Origin: Tannerella sp.
GTDB lineage: Bacteria > Bacteroidota > Bacteroidia > Bacteroidales > Tannerellaceae
NCBI GenBank assembly: GCA_031277235.1
Contig: JAITMT010000205.1
Span: 1 to 26,980 of the forward strand
Direction: 5' to 3'
DNA: 26,980 bases
Part shown: positions 6,783-13,915 of the stretch, piece after piece
Position numbering within the stretch: position 1 is the first letter of the stretch
How the letters are laid out: every line of letters begins with the position of its first letter
The notes under the pieces: model-generated
The model's input: the letters and a program-made list of their open reading frames with translations, nothing else
Told to the model about the DNA's origin: nothing
Databases searched by the model: none
Translations under genes and position numbers: made by a program

Positions 6783-7322
6783 TTAATTGTCAAACCAGAA
6801 AACAGCTCTAACTTCATTATTGCCATTATCTTCCAGAGCTTTCATATAGGCAGTCAAAGCAGTCCATTCGATATAATCTCCGTAGAGCTTTCCGGTTTCT
6901 CTATCCCAAAAAGTATCTTCCACGCACCATGCCATTTCATCCGGAGTACACCAGTTGTATGAATGCCAGTCAGGATTGGAACAATATTCTTTGCCGTAAA
7001 GTTCAACAACGTGTGAAGAACCTTCCTTAAGCCATCGATTTGCCGACTTTGCCGGATAATAATATTCCATATCGGATTCATTGTTATACTCGGAATCGGG
7101 AACTATCAACTTGTAAATTCCACGGAAAGTGGAAGGAGAAATATTTTCCGGAATTCCGCGCTGCGGCAAATGCTTTACTCCGTTGTAATTTCTTACGTTT
7201 GCCAGTCTTGCAAACATGCCATAAATCCTGTCGCTGAATTTATCGCGAAAACCTGATTGCTTAAACTGTCCATTATTACTTTTTTTTCTTAATTCTACAT
7301 GTAAATGTATGTCGCATCCCAT
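6783..7322 (-). CDS. Conserved phage protein of the MGCDIH family, function unknown
   Basis: 179 aa. The start MGCDIHLHVELR is diagnostic of a family seen in many phages. Other family marks are RIYGMFARLANVRNY, QRGIPENISPST, a DWHSYNWCTPDEM segment and an acidic end. The Cys, Asp and His residues in the first strand and the DWHS motif suggest a metal site, but no activity is known. The ORF lies 24 bases upstream of the methylase. Confidence 0.75.
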   Translation of the reverse strand: MGCDIHLHVELRKKSNNGQFKQSGFRDKFSDRIYGMFARLANVRNYNGVKHLPQRGIPENISPSTFRGIYKLIVPDSEYNNESDMEYYYPAKSANRWLKEGSSHVVELYGKEYCSNPDWHSYNWCTPDEMAWCVEDTFWDRETGKLYGDYIEWTALTAYMKALEDNGNNEVRAVFWFDN

Positions 7323-7354
7323 ATTATATTGTTTTAAATGTTAAATATTAAATT

Positions 7355-7558
7355 TTATATTTCGGGTATTAATTGCATACCTTTTTTTCGTCTTATACTA
7401 TAATAGTATAGGTTTAGGGCTATTAATCTGTTCTCTGTTTCCCTGAATGGAATATGTTTAATCCAGTTAAGAATTATAAGAAAATGATTATAATTATTGC
7501 AATTTGCAAGCACTCTTATTATCTTTTCAATCTTTTCTTTGTCCGAATGATTTTCCAT
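7355..7558 (-). CDS. Small protein of unknown function
   Basis: 67 aa when started at ATG 7558, which overlaps the stop of the upstream gene as TAATG and argues for translational coupling. A longer frame from 7594 exists but would overlap more. The sequence is rich in Lys, Ile and Asn and ends in a basic YYSIRRKKGMQLIPEI. Not recognised. Confidence 0.5.
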   Translation of the reverse strand: MENHSDKEKIEKIIRVLANCNNYNHFLIILNWIKHIPFRETENRLIALNLYYYSIRRKKGMQLIPEI

Positions 7559-7776
7559 TATCTGTCGTTTTTGAAGGCGTCTTCGTATATCCATTTAAAG
7601 CCCCATGCAAAGGAGGCTAATGCCAACAGGATGCCTACGGCAGTTATCGTATGCGTCCAATCATGCAGACAAAGCATGATGACTGTGATTAATATGAAAA
7701 CCGATAGCGCTATCAGCAAGATGGCAAATATCAGTTTCATTTTTTTTAGGATTTCGAGTATCTTATCCGGTTTCAT
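7558..7776 (-). CDS. Small membrane protein with two transmembrane segments
   Basis: 72 aa. Hydrophobic stretches at about 14-36 (KLIFAILLIALSVFILITVI) and 42-61 (HTITAVGILLALASFAWGF) are separated by LHDWT. The N-terminus is charged (MKPDKILEILKKMK) and the C-terminus is KNDR. It overlaps the upstream gene by 14 bases. The small size and two helices would fit a holin-like or inner-membrane accessory protein, but no lysin is adjacent, so this is speculative. Confidence 0.6.
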   Translation of the reverse strand: MKPDKILEILKKMKLIFAILLIALSVFILITVIMLCLHDWTHTITAVGILLALASFAWGFKWIYEDAFKNDR

Positions 7777-8179
7777 GTTTCATTTGTTTGTTGTAATGAC
7801 TTTGTACTTTTCTTAGGGCTTCGAGCCTCTTTCCATACCATTCTCTCAGGTCTGCTACGGTTTGTATTTCAGATGGAAGAAGGACAGAAAATGGTCTATA
7901 ATATTCCTGTTCTTTGAATCTTATCGAATTTATTTTTTGAACGTCTTTTAAAATGGATTGTATAATCTGATAACGTTCGTTTATCATTCTTAAAAAATCA
8001 TCAGAGGTCTTTACAATTCCAAAATCCATGGTATCGGATATAATGTCCTTTATCAAATCACAAATTCCTTCGACGTACCAATCTTTCGGATCTGTTGTTT
8101 CCGCCTTTCTGATTGCTGTTCCGATTTGATGGATTACTTTTTTGATGATCGCATGTTTATCCTTGTAACTTACTTCCAT
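7763..8179 (-). CDS. Protein of unknown function
   Basis: 138 aa, mainly helical and charged. Regions such as HQIGTAIRKAETTD, DDFLRMINERYQIIQSILKD and LREWYGKRLEALRKV suggest coiled-coil or helical bundles. It starts two bases after the stop of the DnaA-like gene and overlaps the downstream membrane-protein gene by 14 bases, so it belongs to the same translation unit. No family recognised. Confidence 0.5.
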   Translation of the reverse strand: MEVSYKDKHAIIKKVIHQIGTAIRKAETTDPKDWYVEGICDLIKDIISDTMDFGIVKTSDDFLRMINERYQIIQSILKDVQKINSIRFKEQEYYRPFSVLLPSEIQTVADLREWYGKRLEALRKVQSHYNKQMKHETG

Positions 8180-8181
8180 GA

Positions 8182-8742
8182 TTAAAATTCTTTTTGTAAA
8201 TATCCTTTTATGAATGCTTCAATTTGTCTGAAAAGACTTTTAAATTCCTTGTCTGTGTTTATCAGGTTTATAAATATGTTTTGATAGTAGCAGATGGTGG
8301 AATGATTCTTATTGAGTTCCCCGGCTAAGAATTTGGCGGGTTTGTGGTAGAATTTGCGTACAAGAACGGAATAGAAGATACGCGCCCATACGCATTCACG
8401 CTTGCAGCCTGCCTTTTTCAATTCTTCAACGGGTATTTTCAATATCCTTGCTATTTCATCTGCAATGTACTGATAATGGAATGTTGTTCTGTTTGCTTCA
8501 ATCTCTTTCCATGTGAAAAAATCGGTCATGTCCCAAAATATATCGCGGGGAACGGGTATGACATATTCCATGAGGAAACTGTCGCCTACCCGCCTGATTA
8601 ATTTGCCTGCTATCCCTATTTTGAAATAGTTTTCCGGAGATATGAGGGATAGCGATCTCAATATTATCCTGTCGTTTTCAATCGTGATAGTCGTGTTTGA
8701 CGGGAAATCGCCGTTTCTAATTCTGTATTTTTTCTGTTTCAT
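8182..8742 (-). CDS. Protein with a DnaA domain IV-like helix-turn-helix
   Basis: 186 aa. The C-terminal third contains RECVWARIFYSVLVRKF, then KPAKFLAGELNKNHSTICYY and TDKEFKSLFRQIEAF. The KNHSTICYY stretch matches the DnaA signature loop (xDHSTV) that reads the DnaA box. A middle segment (TTFHYQYIADEIARILKIPVEEL) resembles small phage transcription or replication regulators. There is no ATPase domain. Likely a phage protein that binds DnaA-box-like sites or a related recognition sequence; the role is inferred. It overlaps the zincin-like gene by 26 bases. Confidence 0.6.
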   Translation of the reverse strand: MKQKKYRIRNGDFPSNTTITIENDRIILRSLSLISPENYFKIGIAGKLIRRVGDSFLMEYVIPVPRDIFWDMTDFFTWKEIEANRTTFHYQYIADEIARILKIPVEELKKAGCKRECVWARIFYSVLVRKFYHKPAKFLAGELNKNHSTICYYQNIFINLINTDKEFKSLFRQIEAFIKGYLQKEF

Positions 8743-9142
8743 GTTCTATTTTGTTTTTACTGTTTGTTTTTATTTGCCAGCAACAGTCTGAAATCCATCC
8801 CAGGAGATAGGCGAACGGTTCGCTGGCTTCGACCTGTTCGTCTATGTGATTGAAAATAAATCCCGCGGCATGGGTTGCTTCATGTGCTATGAATTTACAG
8901 GTAAGGCTCTTATAGTTTTTGAATACGATTAGCACGCCAAAAAAGTCTGTACTGTTTTCTATGACGGCGGCTGTAATGGCTGATTTGGTATTCATCAGAT
9001 TTTCAAAATCCAGCGCCTTTCCTGTTCCCCTGTCCCTGAACATTTTTTTCAGTTGATTGAAATCGGGGTTTACGGTTATCCATAATTTTATCGAGAAAAT
9101 TACGGGGTCAAATTGATGTATTTTTGTTTTCTTCTTTTGCAT
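8717..9142 (-). CDS. Zincin-like protein with an HEATH motif
   Basis: 141 aa. IAHEATHAAGF places an HExxH zinc-protease motif at residues 87-91. A glutamate follows in ASEPFAYLLGWI (E108), a possible third zinc ligand as in gluzincins. The gene at 26134-26496 has the same arrangement (HEAFH and LEPLAYLLGFI), so the two are paralogs. The N-terminal part (SIKLWITVNPDFNQLKKMF) and the basic C-terminal tail are not recognised. Peptidase activity is plausible, but substrate and role are unknown. Confidence 0.6.
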   Translation of the reverse strand: MQKKKTKIHQFDPVIFSIKLWITVNPDFNQLKKMFRDRGTGKALDFENLMNTKSAITAAVIENSTDFFGVLIVFKNYKSLTCKFIAHEATHAAGFIFNHIDEQVEASEPFAYLLGWISDCCWQIKTNSKNKIEHETEKIQN

Positions 9143-9144
9143 TT

Positions 9145-9369
9145 TTAATTTAATTTGGTTTGTTCGTAGTTAATTGTCTGTTCCCAGAGTGGATTCCAAT
9201 TGTCGTCTGCGGGGATTTCCATGATTATTTCTCCGGCGATGGTACAGTTTTCATTATCGGGACGCTGACGGAGTTTATGTTCAGCGTCCCACCATGTTAT
9301 GGCTTCGATGCGGTCTTCATCGAGAAGGTATGCCGTGTTATTTTTTATTCTTTTTACTGCGTATAACAT
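9145..9369 (-). CDS. Small acidic protein of unknown function
   Basis: 74 aa from ATG 9369, one base past the upstream stop (TAGAATG), which decides this start over the longer frame from 9396. It starts MLYAVKRIKNNTAYLLDED and continues with ITWWDAEHKLRQRP and a Trp-rich end (DDNWNPLWEQTINY). Not recognised. Part of the compact minus-strand train. Confidence 0.5.
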   Translation of the reverse strand: MLYAVKRIKNNTAYLLDEDRIEAITWWDAEHKLRQRPDNENCTIAGEIIMEIPADDNWNPLWEQTINYEQTKLN

Positions 9370-9370
9370 T

Positions 9371-9823
9371 CTATATCTTATTTTGCAATTCTTCAAATTC
9401 CCTTTTTGTGATTTCGATAAATTCTTCTCCTTTTGGCTCGAACTCTTCGTCTATGAAAAGGATAATAGTATTATCGTTTACTATTTCTACCCATGGAAAG
9501 ACAAATCTTTCGGAAAAATTCATTCCAAGTATTCTTTTTAAAGTAATAATACTACTTACTTTAAGACTATCCAGTATTTTCTGTTTTTCCCTTCCTGCCT
9601 TTGTTCTTTTATTCGGAACATAATAACCGGGATAATCCTTTTTTTCCTTCCATACTTTTAAATCAACCTTATTCGGGTCGCAAAATTTGAACGCATTATA
9701 TACAGGTACTCTAAACAGGTTTTGCTGTCCCGAACGACCCAGATACAAATTCCATTTGTACGGAATGTTTTTCTCCAGAATTATACTGTTATATTTTTCC
9801 GTCATCAATTCATATTTCCGCAA
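9371..9823 (-). CDS. Protein of unknown function
   Basis: About 150 aa. Start is uncertain: TTG 9823 is the first candidate, ATG 9805 is the first Met, and the frame stays open to 9868 with protein-like sequence (ITDKESEVYKKLYAL), so a non-ATG start or a damaged 5' end is possible. Middle features include WNLYLGRSGQQNLFRVPVY and FPWVEIVNDNTIILFIDEEF, which suggest a beta-rich fold. Not recognised. Confidence 0.45.
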   Translation of the reverse strand: MRKYELMTEKYNSIILEKNIPYKWNLYLGRSGQQNLFRVPVYNAFKFCDPNKVDLKVWKEKKDYPGYYVPNKRTKAGREKQKILDSLKVSSIITLKRILGMNFSERFVFPWVEIVNDNTIILFIDEEFEPKGEEFIEITKREFEELQNKI

Positions 9824-9940
9824 TGCGTAAAGTTTTTTATAGACTTCGCTTTCCTTATCTGTTATTTTTTAATACATTGATTTTTAATTATTTATAGGGG
9901 TTTGTTTCTGTATCATAGCAGGAAATTGCCAATCCTGCGT

Positions 9941-10060
9941 CTATAAGATTTCGATAGTCAATAAAGCGGGAATGTATGTTCTTTTTGATTCAACATCAAA
10001 TATTTCCAGCGAATGTGGCATGTAGCCCGCAATTTCAAATAATTCTATTTTTCGTTCCAT
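9941..10060 (-). CDS. Very small protein of unknown function, 39 aa
   Basis: ATG 10060 to TAG 9943-9941. The start KIELFEIAGYMPHSLEIF resembles a group of short Bacteroidetes phage proteins that begin KIELKHIAxYLPYGLK, but those are longer and this is a tentative resemblance. After the TAG the frame stays open for 18 more codons, so the gene may be cut short. It begins 10 bases after the stop of the preceding gene. Confidence 0.4.
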   Translation of the reverse strand: MERKIELFEIAGYMPHSLEIFDVESKRTYIPALLTIEIL

Positions 10061-10070
10061 ATTATTGATT

Positions 10071-10316
10071 TTAAAAATTATTTTCAATATGATTCGCAAA
10101 ATCTAACGCTACTTTACCAAGAACTCTTAATTTATTAATCATTTCTTTAACTTCTTCACTATTGTTCAAATTGTTCCAAATTTTTATACCGTTATTACAG
10201 TCGTGTATTCTGAATACAGCAAATAATTCGTCGTCTATTGTCGCATGATACAGAGAGCAACTATAATTTGAATCATAGTCAAGAAATTCTTTTTTATTAA
10301 ATTGTTTCCGTTCCAT
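10071..10316 (-). CDS. Small protein of unknown function
   Basis: 81 aa. Begins MERKQFNKKEFLDYD, continues with DDELFAVFRIHDC and IKIWNNLNNSEEVKEMINKL, and ends DFANHIENNF. It shares the MERK start and a similar upstream sequence with the next small gene (9941-10060), which may reflect a duplicated translation start. Not recognised. Confidence 0.5.
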   Translation of the reverse strand: MERKQFNKKEFLDYDSNYSCSLYHATIDDELFAVFRIHDCNNGIKIWNNLNNSEEVKEMINKLRVLGKVALDFANHIENNF

Positions 10317-10339
10317 ATTTTTCTTATTAATCTATTGAT

Positions 10340-10630
10340 TTAAAACGGTAAACCGTCGTTCTGCTGTTCTACAAGCGTATTTTGGACGCTTTTCTCCGGC
10401 GCGGTGCTTGGTTCATATTCCTTAGCCCTGCCAACGTAAATGACAGGCGCTTTCGCTTCGCGTTCTTCTTTTGTTTGCTTAACGCATATAAAATGCGTAT
10501 CTCCATCCTTGCCGACTTGTCGCCTTTTGACGCATGTCAAGTCAATCCATTTTTTTCTGTCCGATCCGAACTCCTTGATTTTCTCTTTCGGAAGATCGGA
10601 AAGGCAAATTGAAATTGTTAAAAAAGTCAT
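10340..10630 (-). CDS. Small protein with an SSB-like C-terminal tail
   Basis: 96 aa. The N-terminal half (MTFLTISICLSDLPKEKI, then KWIDLTCVKRRQ and DGDTHFICVKQTKEEREAK) looks like a compact beta-rich domain common in Bacteroidetes phages. A flexible linker leads to the last residues NDGLPF, which resemble the DDxPF tail that single-stranded DNA binding proteins use to recruit partners. I infer a role with single-stranded DNA or the replisome; there is no direct OB-fold evidence. Confidence 0.5.
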   Translation of the reverse strand: MTFLTISICLSDLPKEKIKEFGSDRKKWIDLTCVKRRQVGKDGDTHFICVKQTKEEREAKAPVIYVGRAKEYEPSTAPEKSVQNTLVEQQNDGLPF

Positions 10631-10642
10631 GATTTTTTATTT

Positions 10643-10990
10643 TTAACTGTTTGTACTTTGTGAAAATTTATGTTTTATATTACTCAAATCCTGACAGTCA
10701 AACGCCTTGCTTTCCAGATTCAGCAGATTACCCGTTTTTTTGAGAGCGTCCGCCATTACTTCGATGAAGAGATTCAAGTCTTTGTGACTGAACTCGTAAA
10801 TGGTCAGTTCAAAAAATGTTTGGGCGAGTTTTCTTGCAAGCGCGTATTTCCATTCAATACTTCTATCACTCAATACTTTAAATTGTTCCATATACGGGAG
10901 TTCCTCAAAGCAGCAGTATTTTGTTTTGCCCGTCTTTTTATGCGGATATGGAAAATATACGCCAGACAGGTTTCGTTTTATTTGTTTCAT
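10643..10990 (-). CDS. Protein of unknown function
   Basis: 115 aa from ATG 10990 (MKQIKRNLSGVYFPYPHKK). The longer frame from 11020 would start in the gap after the zinc-ribbon gene and is less likely. The sequence has FEELPYMEQFKVLSD and the helical WKYALARKLAQTFFELTIYEF, followed by FIEVMADALKKTGNLLNLE. Not recognised; the fold is probably all-alpha. Confidence 0.5.
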   Translation of the reverse strand: MKQIKRNLSGVYFPYPHKKTGKTKYCCFEELPYMEQFKVLSDRSIEWKYALARKLAQTFFELTIYEFSHKDLNLFIEVMADALKKTGNLLNLESKAFDCQDLSNIKHKFSQSTNS

Positions 10991-11001
10991 TGTTTGTCTT
11001 T

Positions 11002-11160
11002 TTAAAAGTGATGTCCACAATCAGTGCAGACAAATTCGTAGATGGATTCGGGTTCGATATCCAAATCATCTTCGTCATCGCAATCAAAAGGGTCTTCAAA
11101 TTCTATTACGTTTTCAGAGCTGCATTTAGGGCATAGAAATTCCAATTCTTCTTTTTCCAT
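11002..11160 (-). CDS. Small zinc-ribbon protein, 52 aa
   Basis: ATG 11160 to TAA 11004-11002. Two CxxC pairs (CPKC near residue 10 and CTDC near residue 47) flank a very acidic stretch (FDCDDEDDLDIEPE), and the protein ends in GHHF. This is the layout of a small zinc ribbon. It starts two bases after the stop-side neighbour's end is cleared and directly follows the RNA ligase gene. Probably a nucleic-acid or protein-binding accessory factor. Confidence 0.65.
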   Translation of the reverse strand: MEKEELEFLCPKCSSENVIEFEDPFDCDDEDDLDIEPESIYEFVCTDCGHHF

Positions 11161-11162
11161 GA

Positions 11163-12356
11163 TTATGCTTTTTTGCTATCGTAAGACATGGACATCAGTT
11201 TACAACTGAAATCGGTTTCGGGATGGCGCAATACAACGCCTTCTATCAGTCTGCCGTTCCGCTCTTCTTCATCGAAAATTGCCTGACAGGTTTGGAAAAG
11301 TTCTTCCCTGCTCTCGAAATTCCGGTTAAAGTATTCGTGTACGAATGGCAATCCGAGTTCGGCTGCTATTTTTCTTGTTGTAGCGTAGTCAAGTCTTTTT
11401 GCATGTCGAGTATAGTCGTCAATGCCGAAGAACTCGATGTGCATTTCTTCCTTTGCTTTCGGATTATTCGGGTTTCCGCTGCCCTTACAGCCACGTCCAC
11501 AAAGTTCGCCTCTCAGTACAAGATTGACATTGTTTTTCCGGCAGTAGTCTTCGAGAAGGGACAGATAGGGTTTTCCGGTTACAACAAACAGGTCGTCATT
11601 TTCTACCGTACTGTAAATCTTGATTCTTTTGGGTTTGTAGCGTCCGAAGGTGATAACCGAGAGTATCATTCTCCAGAAACTTTTTTTCGTTCCAATGCAC
11701 TTTTTGTAGGTCAAGGGGCGTCCCAGTTTGCGGGATGCTATTCCTGACTTGCCATTTTTGTAATAAATCGAAATGGAACTTCCGTCTGCTTTCTCGCTTG
11801 AAATGAGCGTAATGGGGAATACAATGTCATTGATGATATTATTTATGTTTATTTCATCCGTCTTGTACATGTCATTCGGAAACGGGGTAGTTGCGCCCCT
11901 GTTGCCGCTTCCGCCGTTTTTCATTTCGGGTTCGGGTTCCTCGTATTTGATGATTCCCCATTTTGTATCCCAGTCAATATTTGGATTTTTGTGGATGTCT
12001 ATGGCATAGTATTCCGCTATGTCCATGGCATTTATCAATATGCCATAACTGTACACAGGCTGATTGTCGCCTGTATGCAGATTGAACTTGATTGCACGGA
12101 TACGGTTGTTTTTACCGAGTCTGCTTTTCTTGGGGTCTCCGCCGGGGGCTATGTATTCGGCGAAGATTTCCTGATCGGATAAATGGTGATCCGGCTCAAT
12201 GAAAAGAGCCTTGTGTCCTACTTCATACAGATTTTTCTGTACTACTACGCTGTTACCTACTTCTTCGAGATATACCAATTCTATCGCATTCGCCGGTATT
12301 TTCTCCTTGTACAGGGGTACTTTTTCCCTGATTGTTACCAATTTTACTGCTGACAT
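11163..12356 (-). CDS. ATP-dependent RNA ligase of the DRB0094 (Rnl5) type
   Basis: 397 aa. The nucleotidyltransferase motif I is EKADGSS with Lys189 as the expected adenylation site. LRGELCGRG (281-289), HIEFFGIDDY, IEGVVLR (371-377) and the C-terminal FSCKLMSMSYDSKK supply the other ligase motifs. A module of about 180 residues lies N-terminal to motif I (VTIREKVPLY, PGGDPKKSRLGKNNRIRAIK), as in Deinococcus DRB0094, which has an OB-like domain first. Such enzymes seal 3'-OH/5'-phosphate RNA nicks using ATP. With rtcB at 2493-3743 the region encodes two RNA sealing chemistries. Family assignment is good; the subfamily name is less certain. Confidence 0.8.
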   Translation of the reverse strand: MSAVKLVTIREKVPLYKEKIPANAIELVYLEEVGNSVVVQKNLYEVGHKALFIEPDHHLSDQEIFAEYIAPGGDPKKSRLGKNNRIRAIKFNLHTGDNQPVYSYGILINAMDIAEYYAIDIHKNPNIDWDTKWGIIKYEEPEPEMKNGGSGNRGATTPFPNDMYKTDEININNIINDIVFPITLISSEKADGSSISIYYKNGKSGIASRKLGRPLTYKKCIGTKKSFWRMILSVITFGRYKPKRIKIYSTVENDDLFVVTGKPYLSLLEDYCRKNNVNLVLRGELCGRGCKGSGNPNNPKAKEEMHIEFFGIDDYTRHAKRLDYATTRKIAAELGLPFVHEYFNRNFESREELFQTCQAIFDEEERNGRLIEGVVLRHPETDFSCKLMSMSYDSKKA

Positions 12357-12400
12357 GAGTTAATTATTTAGATGTTAATTCGTTTAGTTGTTTAATTGTT

Positions 12401-12480
12401 AGGCAAGAGGGAAAGGCAAAGGCGGAAGACAGAGGCAAAGAACCAAGCCTATTGCCTTTTGCCTAATGCCTATTGCCTAA
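12401..12480. repeat. Degenerate AGGCA-type repeats between genes
   Basis: The 124-base gap upstream of the RNA ligase holds several copies of AGGCAA/GCCTATTGCC on both strands (AGGCAAGAGGG, AAAGGCAAAGGCGG, GCCTATTGCCTTTTGCC, TGCCTATTGCCTAA). They can fold into a long imperfect hairpin. A similar short stretch occurs at 2280-2295. Function unknown; no clear promoter was found here. Confidence 0.5.
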
Positions 12481-12876
12481 TTAAAAATCCGGCTGGCTTA
12501 ATTCTTCCTTGAAGGCTGCTTTGAGTTCTTCAATTTCCGCCTGCATTTTTTCAAGCCGTTCAAATTCGGCTTCGGACTTGACTGGGCAGCCGAGATGAAA
12601 GGATTTGAGATTGGGAATGCCGGTTATGCCGAGCATGGTTGCTCTTAAACAGTATTCGTACCATTCATGGAACGTTTCCTTCGACATGTCATAATTTAGA
12701 AAGTCTATGATATTTTGCATATCTACGGTATATTCAGATACGTCAGCTATTTCTCCGGGACGGTCTGCTATCCAGTGTGAATAGTAGTTGCTGAATCCCA
12801 GTTCTTTTGTGAAATATTCCAGGATTTTGTTACAGGCGTTGTTGTATTCGTCGAGTAATTTTTCTTTTCCATTCAT
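12481..12876 (-). CDS. Protein of unknown function
   Basis: 131 aa. The N-terminus EKLLDEYNNACNKILEYFTK and a central block (DVSEYTVDMQNIIDFLNY, HEWYEYCLRATMLG) look like a conserved phage protein. The C-terminal third is a charged coiled-coil (EFERLEKMQAEIEELKAAF). Trp and Tyr are frequent in the middle. It begins four bases after the zinc-finger gene. No function assigned. Confidence 0.5.
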   Translation of the reverse strand: MNGKEKLLDEYNNACNKILEYFTKELGFSNYYSHWIADRPGEIADVSEYTVDMQNIIDFLNYDMSKETFHEWYEYCLRATMLGITGIPNLKSFHLGCPVKSEAEFERLEKMQAEIEELKAAFKEELSQPDF

Positions 12877-12880
12877 AATC

Positions 12881-13552
12881 TTATTTTTTTAAATCTGTTT
12901 TTGCTGTGGGCATTACCAATATTTTAATGTTATCGATGAGAACAATGGCTCCCTGGTCGTGGTCTCCCGTCAGAAATTTCATGTTTTTTTTATTATGCGC
13001 CATGGCTACGAGTAAAACACGATAGAGTTGATAGGGAGCGAAATTGCAATTTCTGACGGTTAATGTAAGGTAATCGCCCTTCTCTCCATAATCGGAAATA
13101 CTTACTTTTGGAAATGGATGATTTTTTATCATCTTCTCTTCTCCTTCACAAACGGGGCATGTCAGGTCTTCGTAGAATGTTTTATTTTTTAAATCCGAAT
13201 AGTATTCCCATTTGACTGTTCCTTCGCCTTTGCACTCCTTACATGTCTCCATGTAGATTTCAGTACATACTCTTGCCTTTGCCAATCCTTGAGCCAATTC
13301 GTCGGTACTAACAGTTGTAGGAGTAAGTCCTTCCTCTCCAAACCGGTTTTCTACATTCGGATACTGTTCATTCGTTCCGTATTTGAACATCAATTCGGAT
13401 TCCGGTATGGCTATAAGCGAATGCGCGTCAGTTGCATATACGATACCGTTTTTGAGATTGGGTTTTTGTAAACTAACTCTGCCATCTGCATTTCCAATGA
13501 AATGATTCAGGAGGAGATCGTTGATGGCTAACTTTTTTCTATTTCGTTCCAT
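12881..13552 (-). CDS. Protein with a DnaJ-like zinc finger and possible clamp-like N-terminus
   Basis: 223 aa. CKECKGEGTV and CPVCEGEE form two CxxCxGxG-like knuckles separated by about 24 residues, as in the DnaJ zinc-binding domain. The first 60 residues include IVYATDAHSLIAIPE, which recalls the TDGHRL stretch of DNA-polymerase sliding clamps, and the last 60 residues include FAPYQLYRVLLVAM. A clamp-like fold with an inserted zinc finger is my guess only. It overlaps the next gene upstream by 25 bases. Confidence 0.5.
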   Translation of the reverse strand: MERNRKKLAINDLLLNHFIGNADGRVSLQKPNLKNGIVYATDAHSLIAIPESELMFKYGTNEQYPNVENRFGEEGLTPTTVSTDELAQGLAKARVCTEIYMETCKECKGEGTVKWEYYSDLKNKTFYEDLTCPVCEGEEKMIKNHPFPKVSISDYGEKGDYLTLTVRNCNFAPYQLYRVLLVAMAHNKKNMKFLTGDHDQGAIVLIDNIKILVMPTAKTDLKK

Positions 13553-13710
13553 AATTTATTTGTTTCTGATAGTTTAATTAATAATTCAATTTTTATCTTA
13601 TCGAGACATTTGCGACAGTACGGGTATCGCGGTATGTCCGGATCGGATACGGGGAAGAAGGCTACTGCCTGTTCCCCGCAAATATCACATTTACAGTCTT
13701 TCGCATCCAT
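13528..13710 (-). CDS. Small zinc-finger protein, 60 aa
   Basis: Two CxxC-type pairs: CKCDIC near the N-terminus and YCRKC near residue 33, with PVSDPDIPRYPY between them. The C-terminal half is a helix (KIKIELLIKLSETNKLW). It overlaps the start of the next gene, which suggests coupled translation. It is one of four neighbouring zinc-ribbon or zinc-finger genes in this stretch. Confidence 0.6.
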   Translation of the reverse strand: MDAKDCKCDICGEQAVAFFPVSDPDIPRYPYCRKCLDKIKIELLIKLSETNKLWNEIEKS

Positions 13711-13714
13711 AATT

Positions 13715-13915
13715 CTAACAAATTATTACTCCTGTTCCTCCACAGGAACGGCAAGGTTCCGTTCCTATTGAAGATGTCCAGTAGCATGGACTCATTACCG
13801 ATTGATAAAATCCTACGGATACAAATCCTCTTCCACCGCATACGGGACAAAGATAGGGTTTCTTTTCAGGGATGAATTGAAGATATTCGTCTGTTTTGTT
13901 CTTTTCTTTTTCCAT
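13715..13915 (-). CDS. Small DnaJ-like zinc-finger protein, 66 aa
   Basis: CPVCGGRG (near residue 23) and CRSCGGTG (near residue 55) are two CxxCGGxG knuckles of the DnaJ type, with a Cys between them in SPCYW. The N-terminus MEKEKNKTDEYLQ resembles the start of the upstream gene (MEEEKNKTAT). Its ATG overlaps the upstream TAA as TAATG. A freestanding zinc-finger unit; partner unknown. Confidence 0.6.
   Translation of the reverse strand: MEKEKNKTDEYLQFIPEKKPYLCPVCGGRGFVSVGFYQSVMSPCYWTSSIGTEPCRSCGGTGVIIC

Noticed and set aside
11223..11747. 174-codon plus-strand ORF
   Set aside because: Antisense to the RNA ligase, whose motifs are clear.
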